The translations under genes and the position numbers were made by a program. 64,000 nt of DNA from Ananas comosus (lineage: Eukaryota > Streptophyta > Magnoliopsida > Poales > Bromeliaceae), in assembly GCF_001540865.1 (NCBI RefSeq), contig NC_033621.1, forward strand, positions 22,807,279 through 22,871,278. The letters are read 5' to 3'. Each line of letters starts with the position of its first letter. Within the stretch, counting starts at the first letter, position 1. The notes below the pieces were generated by a model. The model worked only from the letters and a program-made list of their open reading frames with translations. It was not told the origin of the DNA and ran no database searches. Below are positions 28,150 to 40,003 of the stretch, one piece after another.

Positions 28150-28690
28150 ACATATGGTCCATGTTATGTACGGATACACCAGGTGCAGGGAACAACTTCT
28201 GTGAGCCAACCCACCCCTAGGCCATTAATGGGCATTTATTGTGGCATTTATAAGCATTTTTGTAGCGTAGCTTTCGATAGCCCGTTATCTTACGACTCTG
28301 ACAAGTGGGTCCCACTTTGCTCGGCCACACACGTGGCGCTGAACAGTTGGCTCTGATACACCCGCCCGGGACCCACGTGTCAGAGATTGCGTACAACTCC
28401 AATCGTGGAATTCCACGCACAGGGTCGATCCTACCGGTAATTAGCAGAAGGGTTAATCAGTACCGTCCAATCTTGACGGTGAGGATCAACTCCTTTACTG
28501 ATAAGCGGCGAGATCACCCTTCGTATGTAACGATTTGTACATACATAGTTGTAGGAAATCCGGGTCCGCCCTTCGATGTGTAACTGTCCACAACAGTGAT
28601 GAACGGTCACGAGATTCCTCTTAATGCAACGGTTACACCAATTACACACCAACCAATCAGATTGCGCCATTACTCTACTCCCTACACAAT
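28150..28690. promoter_or_regulatory. GC-balanced island with two G-boxes
   Basis: In otherwise AT-rich DNA this ~540-bp island has balanced composition and two CACGTG G-boxes at 28330-28335 and 28374-28379, each in an ABRE-like setting (CACACGTGGC, CCCACGTGTC). It lies ~0.7 kb upstream of the predicted DRB leader exon and has no open gene. It could be a distal promoter element or a remnant of something else. Confidence 0.4.
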
Positions 28691-30222
28691 CATGGAAAAA
28701 AAAATAAAAAAAAATTATATATATATATATATAATAACTACACTCTGTATATTTCATGTGAATAAACTAAATATTTTTTAAAATATTTCATTTTATTATT
28801 TTATTGCCAATAATTTTATTAATTTTGATTTATTTCAAAGAAATAGTAAGAATTCGACAAATAAAATCTTTTAAGATTTCGTGGTCCAAAATCTATTTCC
28901 TAATTCAAATTAAATAATTCACTGGTCGAATAAAATAGATAAAATAAATAATTTCTATGACAATCATTCTTTAACTACTAAAATAATCATAATTCATAGA
29001 TTTTAAAAAAAAAAACATTTTTAATAAACCAAAGGACATTGATGTTAATATTCTAATGACATTACTTATGTGTCCAAAATCAAATTTAATATAATATTAA
29101 TCGTGCTTTGATCGGCGTGTTTCGCTAACAATCAACATCAATAACCTAGTATAATATATAAGACTCAATTAAAATTTTTTGAGATTTAAATAATTTTTGG
29201 GACTAATGAATGATAATGACCTTCTCTTTTTTTTTTCTTTTTTTTTTTTGTTTTTTTGTGGCCTAGAATGACTTTGTCAAAATTTGTTGTACAATTTTTT
29301 TTCAGAAACACTGTGTTTGTTCAATGTTCAAAATCCATCAACTAAACCATAGGATGTATTTTTCTTGGTTGGTGTTATGTTGGTTGATTGAAAGGAGTGG
29401 TGTGATGTGAGAGGAGAAAAAGAAAGAATAATTATTATGATAATTTCTCTCAACAACTATTAACCAAGTCAAAGTAAAGATTTATTCAGTATTTTTTAAA
29501 AATATTTTAGCACTTGTTTCGCGTGAATATAAAGATTTTGTTATGGTGTAATATAAATTTGAACTTTTAAGTTCTAAAAAATAGAAAAAAATTTAAATAT
29601 TATCCTTATAGTTTCATACTTTCTCACTCTAGCACCATATAAGTTGAAGTATATTAATTTAGTGTTCTGTGGTTATCTATTTTACTATTTTTTTTATTAA
29701 ATCAGTTACAAAGTTAAAACTAAAGGATACTAAAGTGAATATTCGATGTACCTATGTGGGGTATCTGAAGATTTTTGTATATAATTTAATAAAATATTAA
29801 CGAAAAAGCTAACGAAAAGATAAAAATAAAACCATATGGGACTAACTTGATACAATTTAAACTACAGAATACTAAAGTGTAAAAATACGAAACCACAAAG
29901 ATGATATTTCAAACTTATCCTAAAAAATATAAATCGTAAGTAGAAATTTTTACTTTGTAGGAAAAGAAAGTTAAATGGGAGAAGTTTTATGTTATAGCTC
30001 TCATAGCGCTATTCAAATAGTATAATATATTGTTGGACAAAAAGATGATTGGTCCACTAATTTACTGGTTGGACTATTAGTTCGACTAATTTAACGTCAC
30101 TTCAAAAGTCGAAAAGTTTTTATAAGTTAACTCAAATCACCGTGGACTTATTTGTGATAAACTAAGTCAAAATATGAAGCTTTTGTTGCGGTGTAATTTA
30201 GATTTAAAATTTTAAGTTCTAA
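28691..30222. other. AT-rich intergenic, degenerate MITEs
   Basis: Low-complexity AT DNA. Around 29540-29940 there are diverged inverted pieces of the CTTGATAC / GGTACTAAAGTG family (see 63201). Around 29985-30222 there is one copy of a direct repeat flanking the next element. No gene. Confidence 0.5.
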
Positions 30223-31410
30223 GATATCGTTTGGCTCGAGAATAAGTAAAAAGTGACTATTCCAGAGATAGATATAAATTGAGGTATATGCGGGGATTAG
30301 ATCAATTTTGCATTTTAATAAAAATTAGGTTATTGCTGAGAATAAAAAAATAACGTTTGATTAGGTAAGATGTAATAAGAAGGATAATGTATTTTTTATA
30401 AATAAAAAATAATAATATTACCCTCTTATTATATTTGAATTTGAATTTTTAAAATTTTAAATTTATATTCTTAAGTTTAAAATTTTTACTTTAAAATTTC
30501 AAAATTTGAAATTAAAGTTTGAAATTTAAAATATCAAATTTTAAATTCAAAATTTTAAATTTTAAATTTCAAAATGTAAATTTAAGATCAAATTTTAAAT
30601 TTCAAAAATTTAAAATATCAAATTTAAAATTTATAATTTATAATTTAAAACTATAAACTTTAATTTTGAGATTATAAATTATAAATTTTAAAATTTTTAA
30701 TTTTTAATTTTTAAAATTTTAAAATAATAATAGGGGTGGGAACTATTAATAAAAATAATTTATTATAATAAATTTATTATTTTTTAAAAAATTCTATTTA
30801 AACTTAAATTTAATAAAAAGAATTTATTATATTATTTAAATATAATTTATTATAAAACTTATTATAATATTTAAATATAAATAATATGTATTAACATACT
30901 GCAATTAATAATTTTATAATAAAAATAATGCATTATAATAGATTACATATTATATTTATATAATTTAGTTTTAATTCAATTTATAATTTTAATTAAGTTT
31001 AAAATTAAGCATTGGAATAGCACTATTCCACTAAAATGGTGGAATAGCAAATCCTTTGCTATTCCGGAATAACCAGAAATAGCAAGATTTGACCGGGATA
31101 AAATATTCCGATAAAATATTATCCCGTTTGGCGTAATAGTGGGGATAACTTTTGTTATTCCTGTTTATCCCTGAACCAAACGGTATGTTAGCTTTCATGT
31201 CGCTATTCAAAATATCATAATACAATGTATACAATGTTGGAGGAAAAAAGAGGTTGGTGGAACCAATTCATCCACTAATTTTTAGTGGTTGGACTATCAG
31301 TTCGACTGATTTAATATAACTTTATAAGTTCAACATTTTTATGAGTTAACTTAAATCATCGTGAACTCGTTTGTGATATGATTAATTTGATTCAAACTTG
31401 CTTTCACAAT
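29985..31410. repeat. direct repeat (about 200 bp) flanking the Harbinger-like MITE
   Basis: Sequence near 29985-30185 (CGCTATTCAAA, GGTTGGACTATTAGTTCGACT, AGTTAACTCAAATCACCGTG) recurs diverged near 31191-31405 (CGCTATTCAAA, GGTTGGACTATCAGTTCGACT, AGTTAACTTAAATCATCGTG). The two copies stand in the same orientation around the element at 30223-31187. Confidence 0.65.
30223..31187. mobile_element. PIF/Harbinger-like MITE, second copy
   Basis: A 965-bp element homologous over its length to the one at 16336. Ends are GATATCGTTTGGCTCGAG and, complemented, CATACCGTTTGGTTCAGGG. Flanks are TAA on the left and TTA on the right (a TWA target with one mismatch). AT-rich core, no reading frame. More diverged than the 16.3-kb copy, so probably older. 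Confidence 0.7.
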
Positions 31411-34140
31411 GTAACTTACAAAAGAATTAAGCAGAGGGATGCAAATGGATTCGCGTTGACGGAGTTTTCCGTCCCAATCCGTCTTGAATAAAGCAATAAG
31501 TGTGGATTATAGACAAGAAAAGAAAATAATAATACGTTCTAAATCTGTTTCGATCCGCTAAATAAATAGAGCAGCGATACGCTAAAATCCGCCCTTACAT
31601 GATCTACCCCAACCGCAATAATAAGTAGAGGCAAAAAATAAAATAAAAATCAATCGATCATGTATTGTCTCCTGCATCGGGTCCGCTCTGTTCGCATTCC
31701 TAATTAGTAATTAGTAATTAAAAATGTTGTCGTATCATGTAGGGGCTAGTAAAAGCATTTTTTTAGGCAAAAAAAGGTTTATAGAAAAAAAGAAAATAAA
31801 AATAAAGAAGTAAAAAATGAATCAAAATTTACACCGAGGCATAACGCCAAATAAAACTGAAAAGGGAACAAAATCAATGCCAAATAGATTAATAAAAGAA
31901 AAACTAATTCATTTGTTTAATCACATTTTTAATTTATTTAAATCTCCCAAATTCGTGGGACCCATTTCTCACTCAAGGATTATTTTTTTATTAATAATTA
32001 GTAAAAATGTTTTACATCCTTAACTTTCAATTTTAAAAAAAAATAATTTATTTTAGTTGATTAAGTTAAAACCTTTGTTAATTTTGGTAGCTCTATCAAT
32101 TAACATTAATTTTATTAATTACAAGCCAATTAGATAGATATCAATGTATTTCACTAAAATTATTTAATTCTAAAAATTTAAAAAATTGGTCTCGCACCCT
32201 CAAAAAAAAAAAAGGGACAATTTCATCTATACCCCTCTAAAATTTATAACTTTCGTAGATATCCCTAAAAAATTAAAATATCATACATACCCCTTGAAAT
32301 ATAAAAAATTATTATAAATATCCCTACTATTAAAAAACCATCAGTTTATCCTTATCAATAAGATGTTAAGTAATGAAATGACAGAGTGACCCCTAACTTG
32401 ATACTACTTGAGAAATGTACCGGAGATCCCTCAACTATATGCTATTTTGAAATAATTCCTTTAAGTATGCAGTTTTTTGTTAAAACCCCTTAATTTTTAG
32501 TTTTTTAAAATTAAGAGATTTAGTGTAAAAAATAAAATTAATTAAATTTAACACAACTTTTCAGCTAAAATAACTAAAATAATTTAATTTCAATAGGTAA
32601 AATGTATGGAGACCCCCTCAACTATAGAGATTTTGATATAGGCCTATCAACTTTAAATTTTTTTTGTTGACACCCCTTTAACCTCAACTTTTTTATTTGA
32701 ATTTTTATATTTATTTCAATATTAATTTTAATAAAGTAAATAAATTTCTCTGTCTATTATCCCCTTTATTAATTTTTCTATTATATCCGTGATAAAGTTA
32801 AAACCATAAAGTCCTAATATGAAAATTTGGTAAACCACAGCATAGATGGGGTATTTGAAGTTTTTTATATGTAATTTAATGAAGAGTTAATGGAGGTGCT
32901 AATGAAAAGAGAAAAACGAAACCATAGGGTAATAAAGTGGTGCTTTTTAAACTACACGATACTAAAATGAAAAAGTGCAAAATCACAGGGTTGATATTTG
33001 AAGTCTATCCTAAATTATATAAAATTATTATTATAAAGAAAAAGGGCAATTTCACCAGTAACCTTATCAAACTTGTAAATTTTGTGAATACTCCTCTAAA
33101 CTTTAAAATATCATAAATACCTCTTCAAACACATAAAAATTATCATAACTATCCTCGCCGTTAAGGACACGCCATTCTACCCGGATTAAAATATAGTTAA
33201 ATAAGAGTTAAAATATAGAATGACAAATTTCCCCCAAAAGTTAGAATAATATATTTGGCGGGAAATAACTAATTAATGCTAAGGTAAAAAATTTTGGAAA
33301 CTAATAAACAAAATACACAGTAAAATTTTCGCTCCCAACTTCGGAATTCTTCAGCTTATATATTTTTTCAACATCTGTATTTAGTACTTACGGTTAACCG
33401 TGCTGTGTTGAAAATTCTCTACCCAAGCAAATTTGTTCCACCATCTTTATTCCTCAACCTATAAAAAATATACGACATTACATATTTGAAATATAATTAA
33501 TAATTATATGCACACTAAAGTATCACATTAACTTACCATCTAATTTGGGCATTGATAGAATCATCGACCTTTACTATGTGGTTGTTTTAACATCTAAATT
33601 CGACACGGTATACTACAATCACAATTAGGAATTAGGTTATGAGGTGTTGTAAAATATCGACTACTTAGTGGGTTTGTTGCTATGCGGAGAGAATAAGAGA
33701 GCATTTATGAATAGTATTAATATACCAATTACGGCTTCCTATACTTAAATAAACTGTACAGGAGTAAAAATGACATTTATAATTTATTCTGTTAGATTTT
33801 GACGGTCGGCCGGTCAACAGTAGAGACATTCATAAGTATTTTTGAATTTAGAAAGGCATTCGAGATATTTTCAACTATTGATGAAATTTCAGCCTCTACC
33901 TATGAAATTTTCCCCAAAAAAGTATAAATTTAGGGCCCTATCTCACAGTGCTCTAAACATTATTATTTTTATTTATTTTTATTTATTTTTGGGTGTCGGA
34001 GTCTCGGCGCTACTCGGACCCAAACATGGCGTCATATTCTCCGTAAGGCGACACGTGTCCGATTCCCTCCGCCCGAAACCAACCAAACCCTTTCTCTTTT
34101 GTAGGATGATCCTAACTCTCACTTTCACAATTCTCTCTGT
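31411..34140. other. AT-rich intergenic, nested MITE remnants
   Basis: Contains GGGACAATTTCATCTATACCCC at 32216 and AGGGCAATTTCACCAGTAACC near 33047 (ends of the Mutator-type family seen complete at 60967). It also contains ATGTATGGAGACCCCCTCAA near 32605 and inverted CTTGATAC/TACTAAAGTG-type pieces at 32770-33010. No gene. From about 33.99 kb composition rises towards the acyltransferase promoter. Confidence 0.5.
34050..34059. promoter_or_regulatory. palindromic G-box upstream of the acyltransferase gene
   Basis: GACACGTGTC is a 10-base perfect palindrome with a CACGTG core, about 350 bases before the start codon. It is a classic bHLH/bZIP site. Function is inferred from motif and position. 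Confidence 0.5.
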
Positions 34141-34271
34141 TTGATTTTTCAATCATATCATATCTCTCTTTCTCTCTCTCTTCTCTCTCTCTTTCCGGCG
34201 ATCGGAGGCGGCGGCGGAGGAGGAGGAGAATCTCCGGTGGGCGGCGGAGGCGGCGAGGAGCGGTGGTGGCG

Positions 34272-34277
34272 ATGTAG
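34272..34277 (+). promoter_or_regulatory. minimal upstream ORF (AUG-UAG) in the acyltransferase leader
   Basis: ATGTAG is the only ATG between about 34110 and the main start at 34409, and it is a start codon followed at once by a stop. It would lie 132 bases upstream of the main AUG if the transcript begins near the CT-rich block at 34160-34195. Confidence 0.45.
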
Positions 34278-34408
34278 CAGTGGGAGAGGAGTGGGAGCTG
34301 TTGGAGGGGGGTGATCTCGTCTCCACCTGTGAGGAGGGCGGGCTCGGCGGATCTAGGGTTCCGGTGAGCGGCGGCGGCGGCGGAGTAGGGTCTTGTGGGC
34401 GAGGCGCG

Positions 34409-34511
34409 ATGTACGTGGCCCCTCCCCCCCGGGGCTCCGATCCGGCCTCGGAGGGCGCCGCGGATGGCGAGGCGCCTAGGGTTTACGAGGTCTGGAAGGG
34501 TAGCAATGTAA

Positions 34512-34551
<40 letters not shown>

Positions 34552-37500
34552 GTTTAGATCTGTATACAGTTCCTACATCTAGATGCGGGAATTTTAGGGC
34601 TCGGGGTAGTATTTGGGATTTTGGTTGGATTAAATGCTTTATAGATGGAGAAATTTAACTGCTCAAAAGATGTGTAGAGAAGGTATTACGCAAATGGGGC
34701 TTGAAGACATACGATAGTGCACAGTAATGTCAAAGATGAAGAATTTGCTAAGTTTATACTTAGGCATTGTTTGGCCCATCCAAAGAGAATGGACAGTGGT
34801 GTAGAATGGTGAAGAAGATATGATTTTAGAATCTAAAAGGGTGTCAAGGAAAGATGTGTGAGGTGATTACTGTGGTAATATAGAAAGTATGGTGTTCTTT
34901 TAGGTTTTGTAGACAAGCTTAGTTTGAGAATTGAAAGGAATAGCTAACTAGCTTTGTCGAATAATCATGAAATGATAGTGTTGAAGCATCTGTCGATAAT
35001 TTAGTTCTCTACAAGGCGAGAATTGAAAGGGAAGGTTTGTTGTGAGTTATCATGCTATTTTGATGCACTATACCTAGTTTTTCCGGAATTAGATATATGT
35101 AGAGCCATATATATAGCATTATTGGTTTGCCAAGACAGTGGCTTACTAGATAGCAACCAGAGGCTTAGTTTACTAGCTACTTGCAATGAAAGCAGAAGGG
35201 ACCTCCAACAGAACTTAAAGACTAAGTAGGTTAAGGTTCTATGTGTTGTTTCTTAGTTGGGGCCCCAGATCAATCAAATTGTCACTCCAATGGTGCAAGC
35301 AAAGTGTATATACAGCAGTTGTCACTCTTCCGGGCTAATTACTTTGACTCTAGATATCACATTGTCACCTAAATAGTTTGGGCCAATCACATTTCTTTGC
35401 ATCATATGCACTGCTAGTTTTAGTCGACTAAAGAAAAGCTCTGAAGCAACATGGGTGCATTATTGTTACTCCAATGGTGCAAGGAAATTTTATGTACAGC
35501 AACTATCACTCTTCCGGACAAGTTTTTTTTTTTCTATTCATAGTATTGTCATCTAATTAGGTTGGGTTCAATCACCCTTTAACATTATATGATTGGACCC
35601 TGAGTTGTGATAAACCTTATTCCGAAGAAAACCCATCAGATGACTATGCCCGAAGCTCCCTAGAAGGAAGGCTTATTTTTTTAGGGAGATATTAATGCAA
35701 GGAAAGCAAACAAAAAAGTTAGAAAGCTTAACTACAGACTAAGGGCAGATTATTTAAAATTAACCTGGACACATTGTTTTCTTGAAAATTTGTAGTCTGT
35801 TACTGTTAAATGCATTTTGGTGAACATTATGTTGTTTTTAATGAATGTTTGAAGCAAGTGATAAACTCTAGGTTACACTAAGGTAAGTGCGTAAAACTTT
35901 TGCTTTCTGGATTTGAACAAGGATTTACTCAGCATCTGTCTACTCATGTTTTTGCAGGTATTTTTCCTTCAGGGAAGGTTTATATTTGGACCTGATGTGA
36001 GATCATTGTTTCTCACCATCTTCATGATTGTTGCGCCAGTTTTGGTTTTCTGTGTCTTTGTTGCCAGAAAACTGATGGATGATTTTTCCCATCATCTGGG
36101 TATATCCATAATGGTGGTAGTAGTTGCATTTACAGTATATGTGAGTATCTCTTCTGAGTCTGTATGATCTCTTTAATAATTGTTCTACATACATTGCTTG
36201 CAACTTACTGCTAGCGATTGAATGTGCCACTACCTGAAACGTGCTTGGTTACTATTTCTGTCAGAGCTTCTAGTTATTTCTTCTCAATATGAATGAAAAT
36301 ATGCTTAACATTTCAATATCCATGCAATGGTCTCTTTTTTAATCATTCTCTTTCTCTCAGGATTTGACTCTTCTTCTTCTCACCTCTGGGAGAGATCCGG
36401 GCATCATACCACGCAATTTACATCCTCCAGAACCCGAAGTCTACGAGGGAAGCTCAGAAGTTGGAGGTATTCAGACCCCACAGCTGCGTTTGCCTCGAAT
36501 GAGGGACGTCACTGTCAATGGGATCACCGTGAAGATCAAGTACTGCGACACCTGCATGCTTTATCGGCCGCCTCGCTGCTCCCACTGCTCCATCTGCAAT
36601 AACTGTGTCGAACGTTTTGATCATCACTGCCCATGGGTTGGGCAATGCATAGGACTTGTAAGTTTCATAAATTATGAGTTTATATATTTGTTGAATGTGA
36701 GTTCTGGATGGAAACTATCAGAGTCTTAATGGAATTTTGTAGTGTGCAGAGACTGAAAGAATAAAGAAACCTGTGTAAACTAAACTACATATCATGGCTA
36801 TTTGGCCTGACTTATGCCAAAGCTCCAGCTGGGTCAAATAGATGCTTCTTGTTCTTGTTTTATATGCTGAGGCTTGATAGTTTTAGACCTCAAAACTAGC
36901 TTGACCTGCCTGGCGCAGTTTATTTTGCGTTGGGTCAGGGACAGCCCGATTCACTGGCCAAGGTCAGCTCTCAAAATTTTAGAAGTCCATGTAAATGCCT
37001 GGATTTTATATTATTTTGGTTGATTTTCCTATCCAGTAAATTTTGGGCTCAGCCACCTGTTGTTGTGGTCAATTCTTTTGTGTGCTTGCACAAAAGCTTG
37101 AGCTTGGTTTGTTCACTCGGATGAGCCCAAGTAATCTGTTATGAAATCATCCAACCTGATTAAGGATTAAGCAACTGATATACAAATTATGAGGTCACGT
37201 TAACTATCAAAGATGTCAGACTTAATTTAAATTTCCATATATAAGAGTTCTCATCTGTGATTTGATATTGTGCCACTGTATGACAAGTGTTTTCATCGTT
37301 TCTTTTCTTGATGCAGCGGAATTACCGATTCTTCTATATGTTCGTATTCTCGACGACACTCCTTTGCATCTATGTATTTGCATTCTGCTGGGTATACATT
37401 GTTAGGATTAAAGATGCTGAGCAGACATCAATCTGGCGAGCAATGTCGAAGACTCCTGCTTCCATAGTATTGATAATTTACACTTTCATCTCGGTGTGGT

Positions 37501-38546
37501 TTGTGGGGGGTTTATCTGTCTTCCATTTCTATCTCATGGCCACAAACCAGGTATTGTTTGTTTTCAGTGAAACTTCTCTTTCGGAGTTCATGTATTGTCT
37601 GTTTGGCCTTCCTTTTAGGACAGCTTCTCTACTTCCAAAAGTCGTAGCCAAGCATTTGGGAAACCTGAACTTCGGAGCATTTTGCTTTGATGGGAAACTG
37701 AAATGAGCGTACATAAAAAATAGAAGCTATGTTCCTGCTTCTGCAGTATAACGAAGCCGTTGAGGGGATTTTTCTGATGAAAAATCTGTTAGTTCTTCTA
37801 TTTGACAGCTCATAGGATGGGTCTTTGTAACCCCACAATGCTATTGTGGATGGTTTCCTCTCATACACACACAAACACACAAAGAAAAAAGAACATTAGT
37901 GCCTCTTCAAACAGCTCTCATCGAAAAGCGCTTTTACCGAAGCCGTCAGCTGGGGCGAAGCGTGGCCACACAAATATTTCATAGATTTCTCTAATGAATT
38001 TTTTTTCCTTTTTAGACGACTTATGAGAATTTCCGATACCGTTACGACCGACGTGCCAATCCTTACAATAGAGGAGTCGTGGGGAACTTCATGGAGATCT
38101 TCTTTACGCGCATCTCTCCCTCCAAGAACAAATTCCGGGATACAGTTCCACGGGAACAGGGATTATTAAATCCGCGCTTGACTGGCGGCGGTTTCATGAG
38201 TCCTAATATGGGTAGAGGTGTAGGGGACATCGAAATGGGCCGAAAGCCTGTTACATGGGATGAACCAAGAACAGCAGCCGACATTGGCGATTTAGAAGCT
38301 GGATTGGGCAGCTTTCTTGATGAGAAGGATCGTGGCGCAAATTGCGGGGTAAGCGATGCATCCCCTGATTTAACGAGAGAGGCCCTTCAATCCGAGGCCT
38401 TTGAAAATCGCGCCGAAGTGCACGCGAGGCGTTCAAGCTGGGGCCGAAGGAGCGGGAGTTGGGAAGTAGGTCGTGAAGTAGCCCAGGAGTCAAATCAGGT
38501 AGACGACGAAAGTGGTAGCGGTGGTGCGACTGAAGGGCATCGGTGA
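34409..38546 (+). CDS. DHHC-type protein S-acyltransferase
   Basis: Exons 34409-34507, 35958-36140, 36361-36657, 37317-37550 and 38016-38546 are all phase 0, giving 447 aa. Two membrane segments lie at ~43-63 and ~72-95. The cysteine-rich domain (~155-190) reads YCDTC, RPPRCSHCSICNNC, then FDHHCPWVGQCIG with the DHHC catalytic site at 181-184. Two further membrane segments lie at ~199-220 and ~240-263. The TTYE form of the TTxE motif is at 272-275, followed by NPYNRGVVGNF. These are all hallmarks of plant PATs, which palmitoylate cysteines of membrane-associated proteins, and it resembles the Arabidopsis PAT5-PAT9 group. The ~165-aa cytosolic tail is Ser/Arg/Glu-rich. Intron 1 (1.45 kb) starts with (CT)n and holds a tandem duplication. 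Confidence 0.95.
35265..35575 (+). repeat. tandem duplication in acyltransferase intron 1
   Basis: A segment starting CCAATGGTGCAAGCAAAGTG near 35287 recurs starting CCAATGGTGCAAGGAAATTT near 35471. Both continue into CAGCA, CACTCTTCCGG and AT-rich sequence ending TTGGG-CAATCAC. The period is about 185 bases. Confidence 0.7.
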
Positions 38547-39888
38547 AGTAACTCAATTAGGGTTTCTTGTATGTTCTTCAGTCTCCCCTGTGTGCAACTG
38601 GGGAGATTCCAGTAATTGTATCACTAGAAATTTCCAACCGACTTGTCGGTTTTCCTTTTCTCTAAGTTTGCTGCTTTCTACGGCAATGTGGTGGCTGTTT
38701 CTAGAGTGGTTTTAGTTTGTGCTTCGGTGGATTTGGTTTTATGTGCTCTTTAACTTTGGTTTGGTTTGGTGGTTGTGTATATATATATTATCGGAGTGGT
38801 AAATTTAGAAACATGGGTGTGCTCTAGCCGTAATGTTATGCTTAGAAGTGTTTTTGACATTTCTTCACAGTAGTAAATCTCTTTATTTAGTTTTGAGTTG
38901 GAAATATTGGTTAGTTGGATTTGCAAATGGTGGTGGTGGATGTTTTTTAAAAAAATTAACTTTTGAACATTAAATTACAGATATTCAAAGTAAATTGTGA
39001 TGTTTTGTGAATCATTTCATTTGATTGGAGTTTGTATGAAGAACTGATGATGACGCATCAGATTATGTAACATGTTGGAGCTCCCTCATGTTGAGTTTGG
39101 CTTGTACACAACCAATTTTCTTACCAAGTACAAACACGCTTGTAGTAATATAAGTACCATTGATATTATTAAGAGAACTAGATCAGTATTTCACTGATTG
39201 GATTCAACTAAATAAATTCGATATATGGCTATGTAAGGGAAGTGATAATAGCATATCCATCTCACTGGGAATAGATCTGATTCATTCAGATACGGAATTA
39301 TAATCAAAATTTAATAAATTTATCCGTCAACATCAAAATCAGCTATGTAGCAATCAATATCTCAACTGCACTACCCTCTAAACTAAAAGATGCTAAAAAT
39401 ATATAGAACTTATCTGAACTATGGCTCATCTTGAGTCGACCATATTTAATCTTTCAAAAAATTTTAATTTATTTGATTTGAATCAGTCAATAGCATTTTG
39501 ATTTTAAAATTTGAATGCACCGTTACAAATTTAGTTAGCCATACTTTATACAATTCCCATAGTTGTAAGTTCATTACATTAAGCAATTAGTTTAAATTTT
39601 GATGCCAAAGTATGACTGACTGACTCAAATCAAATAAATAAAAAACTATAATAGTAAAATTAAAATTTTGAAAGATTAAAAAGTCGGCTCAAAATAGCAT
39701 ATAATTCAGATAAATTTTGTATGTTCATACCATAGAAGATTTGGACAACATGGGCACTTGAGCAAACCTCCAAAATCATATCACATGCACCTCACAGCAG
39801 CAGTAGACCTGCTGAACAAAGTACCTGGCAACCTCTAAACATGAGGCCAAAACCCACTCTTTCACATGTCCTTGTTCCATTGGAGCTT

Positions 39889-39926
<38 letters not shown>

Positions 39927-40003
39927 GCTCTATCTCTCTCTCAAGATATAGTTTTATTGTTCTCACCCTTTTCTAACAACTGAGCCTCTCTAGCACTTAT
40001 ATC
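38547..40003. other. intergenic with palindromic MITE-like element
   Basis: The first ~250 bases are the probable acyltransferase 3' region. Between about 39395 and 39735 lies an inverted-repeat element: left GAACTTATCTGAACTATGG and TTTAATCTTTCAAAA, matched on the right by the complement of AAATTTTGTATG and TTTTGAAAGATTAAA. It is related to sequence inside the Ole e 1-like intron. A CT microsatellite at 39896-39925 precedes the next gene. Confidence 0.55.
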
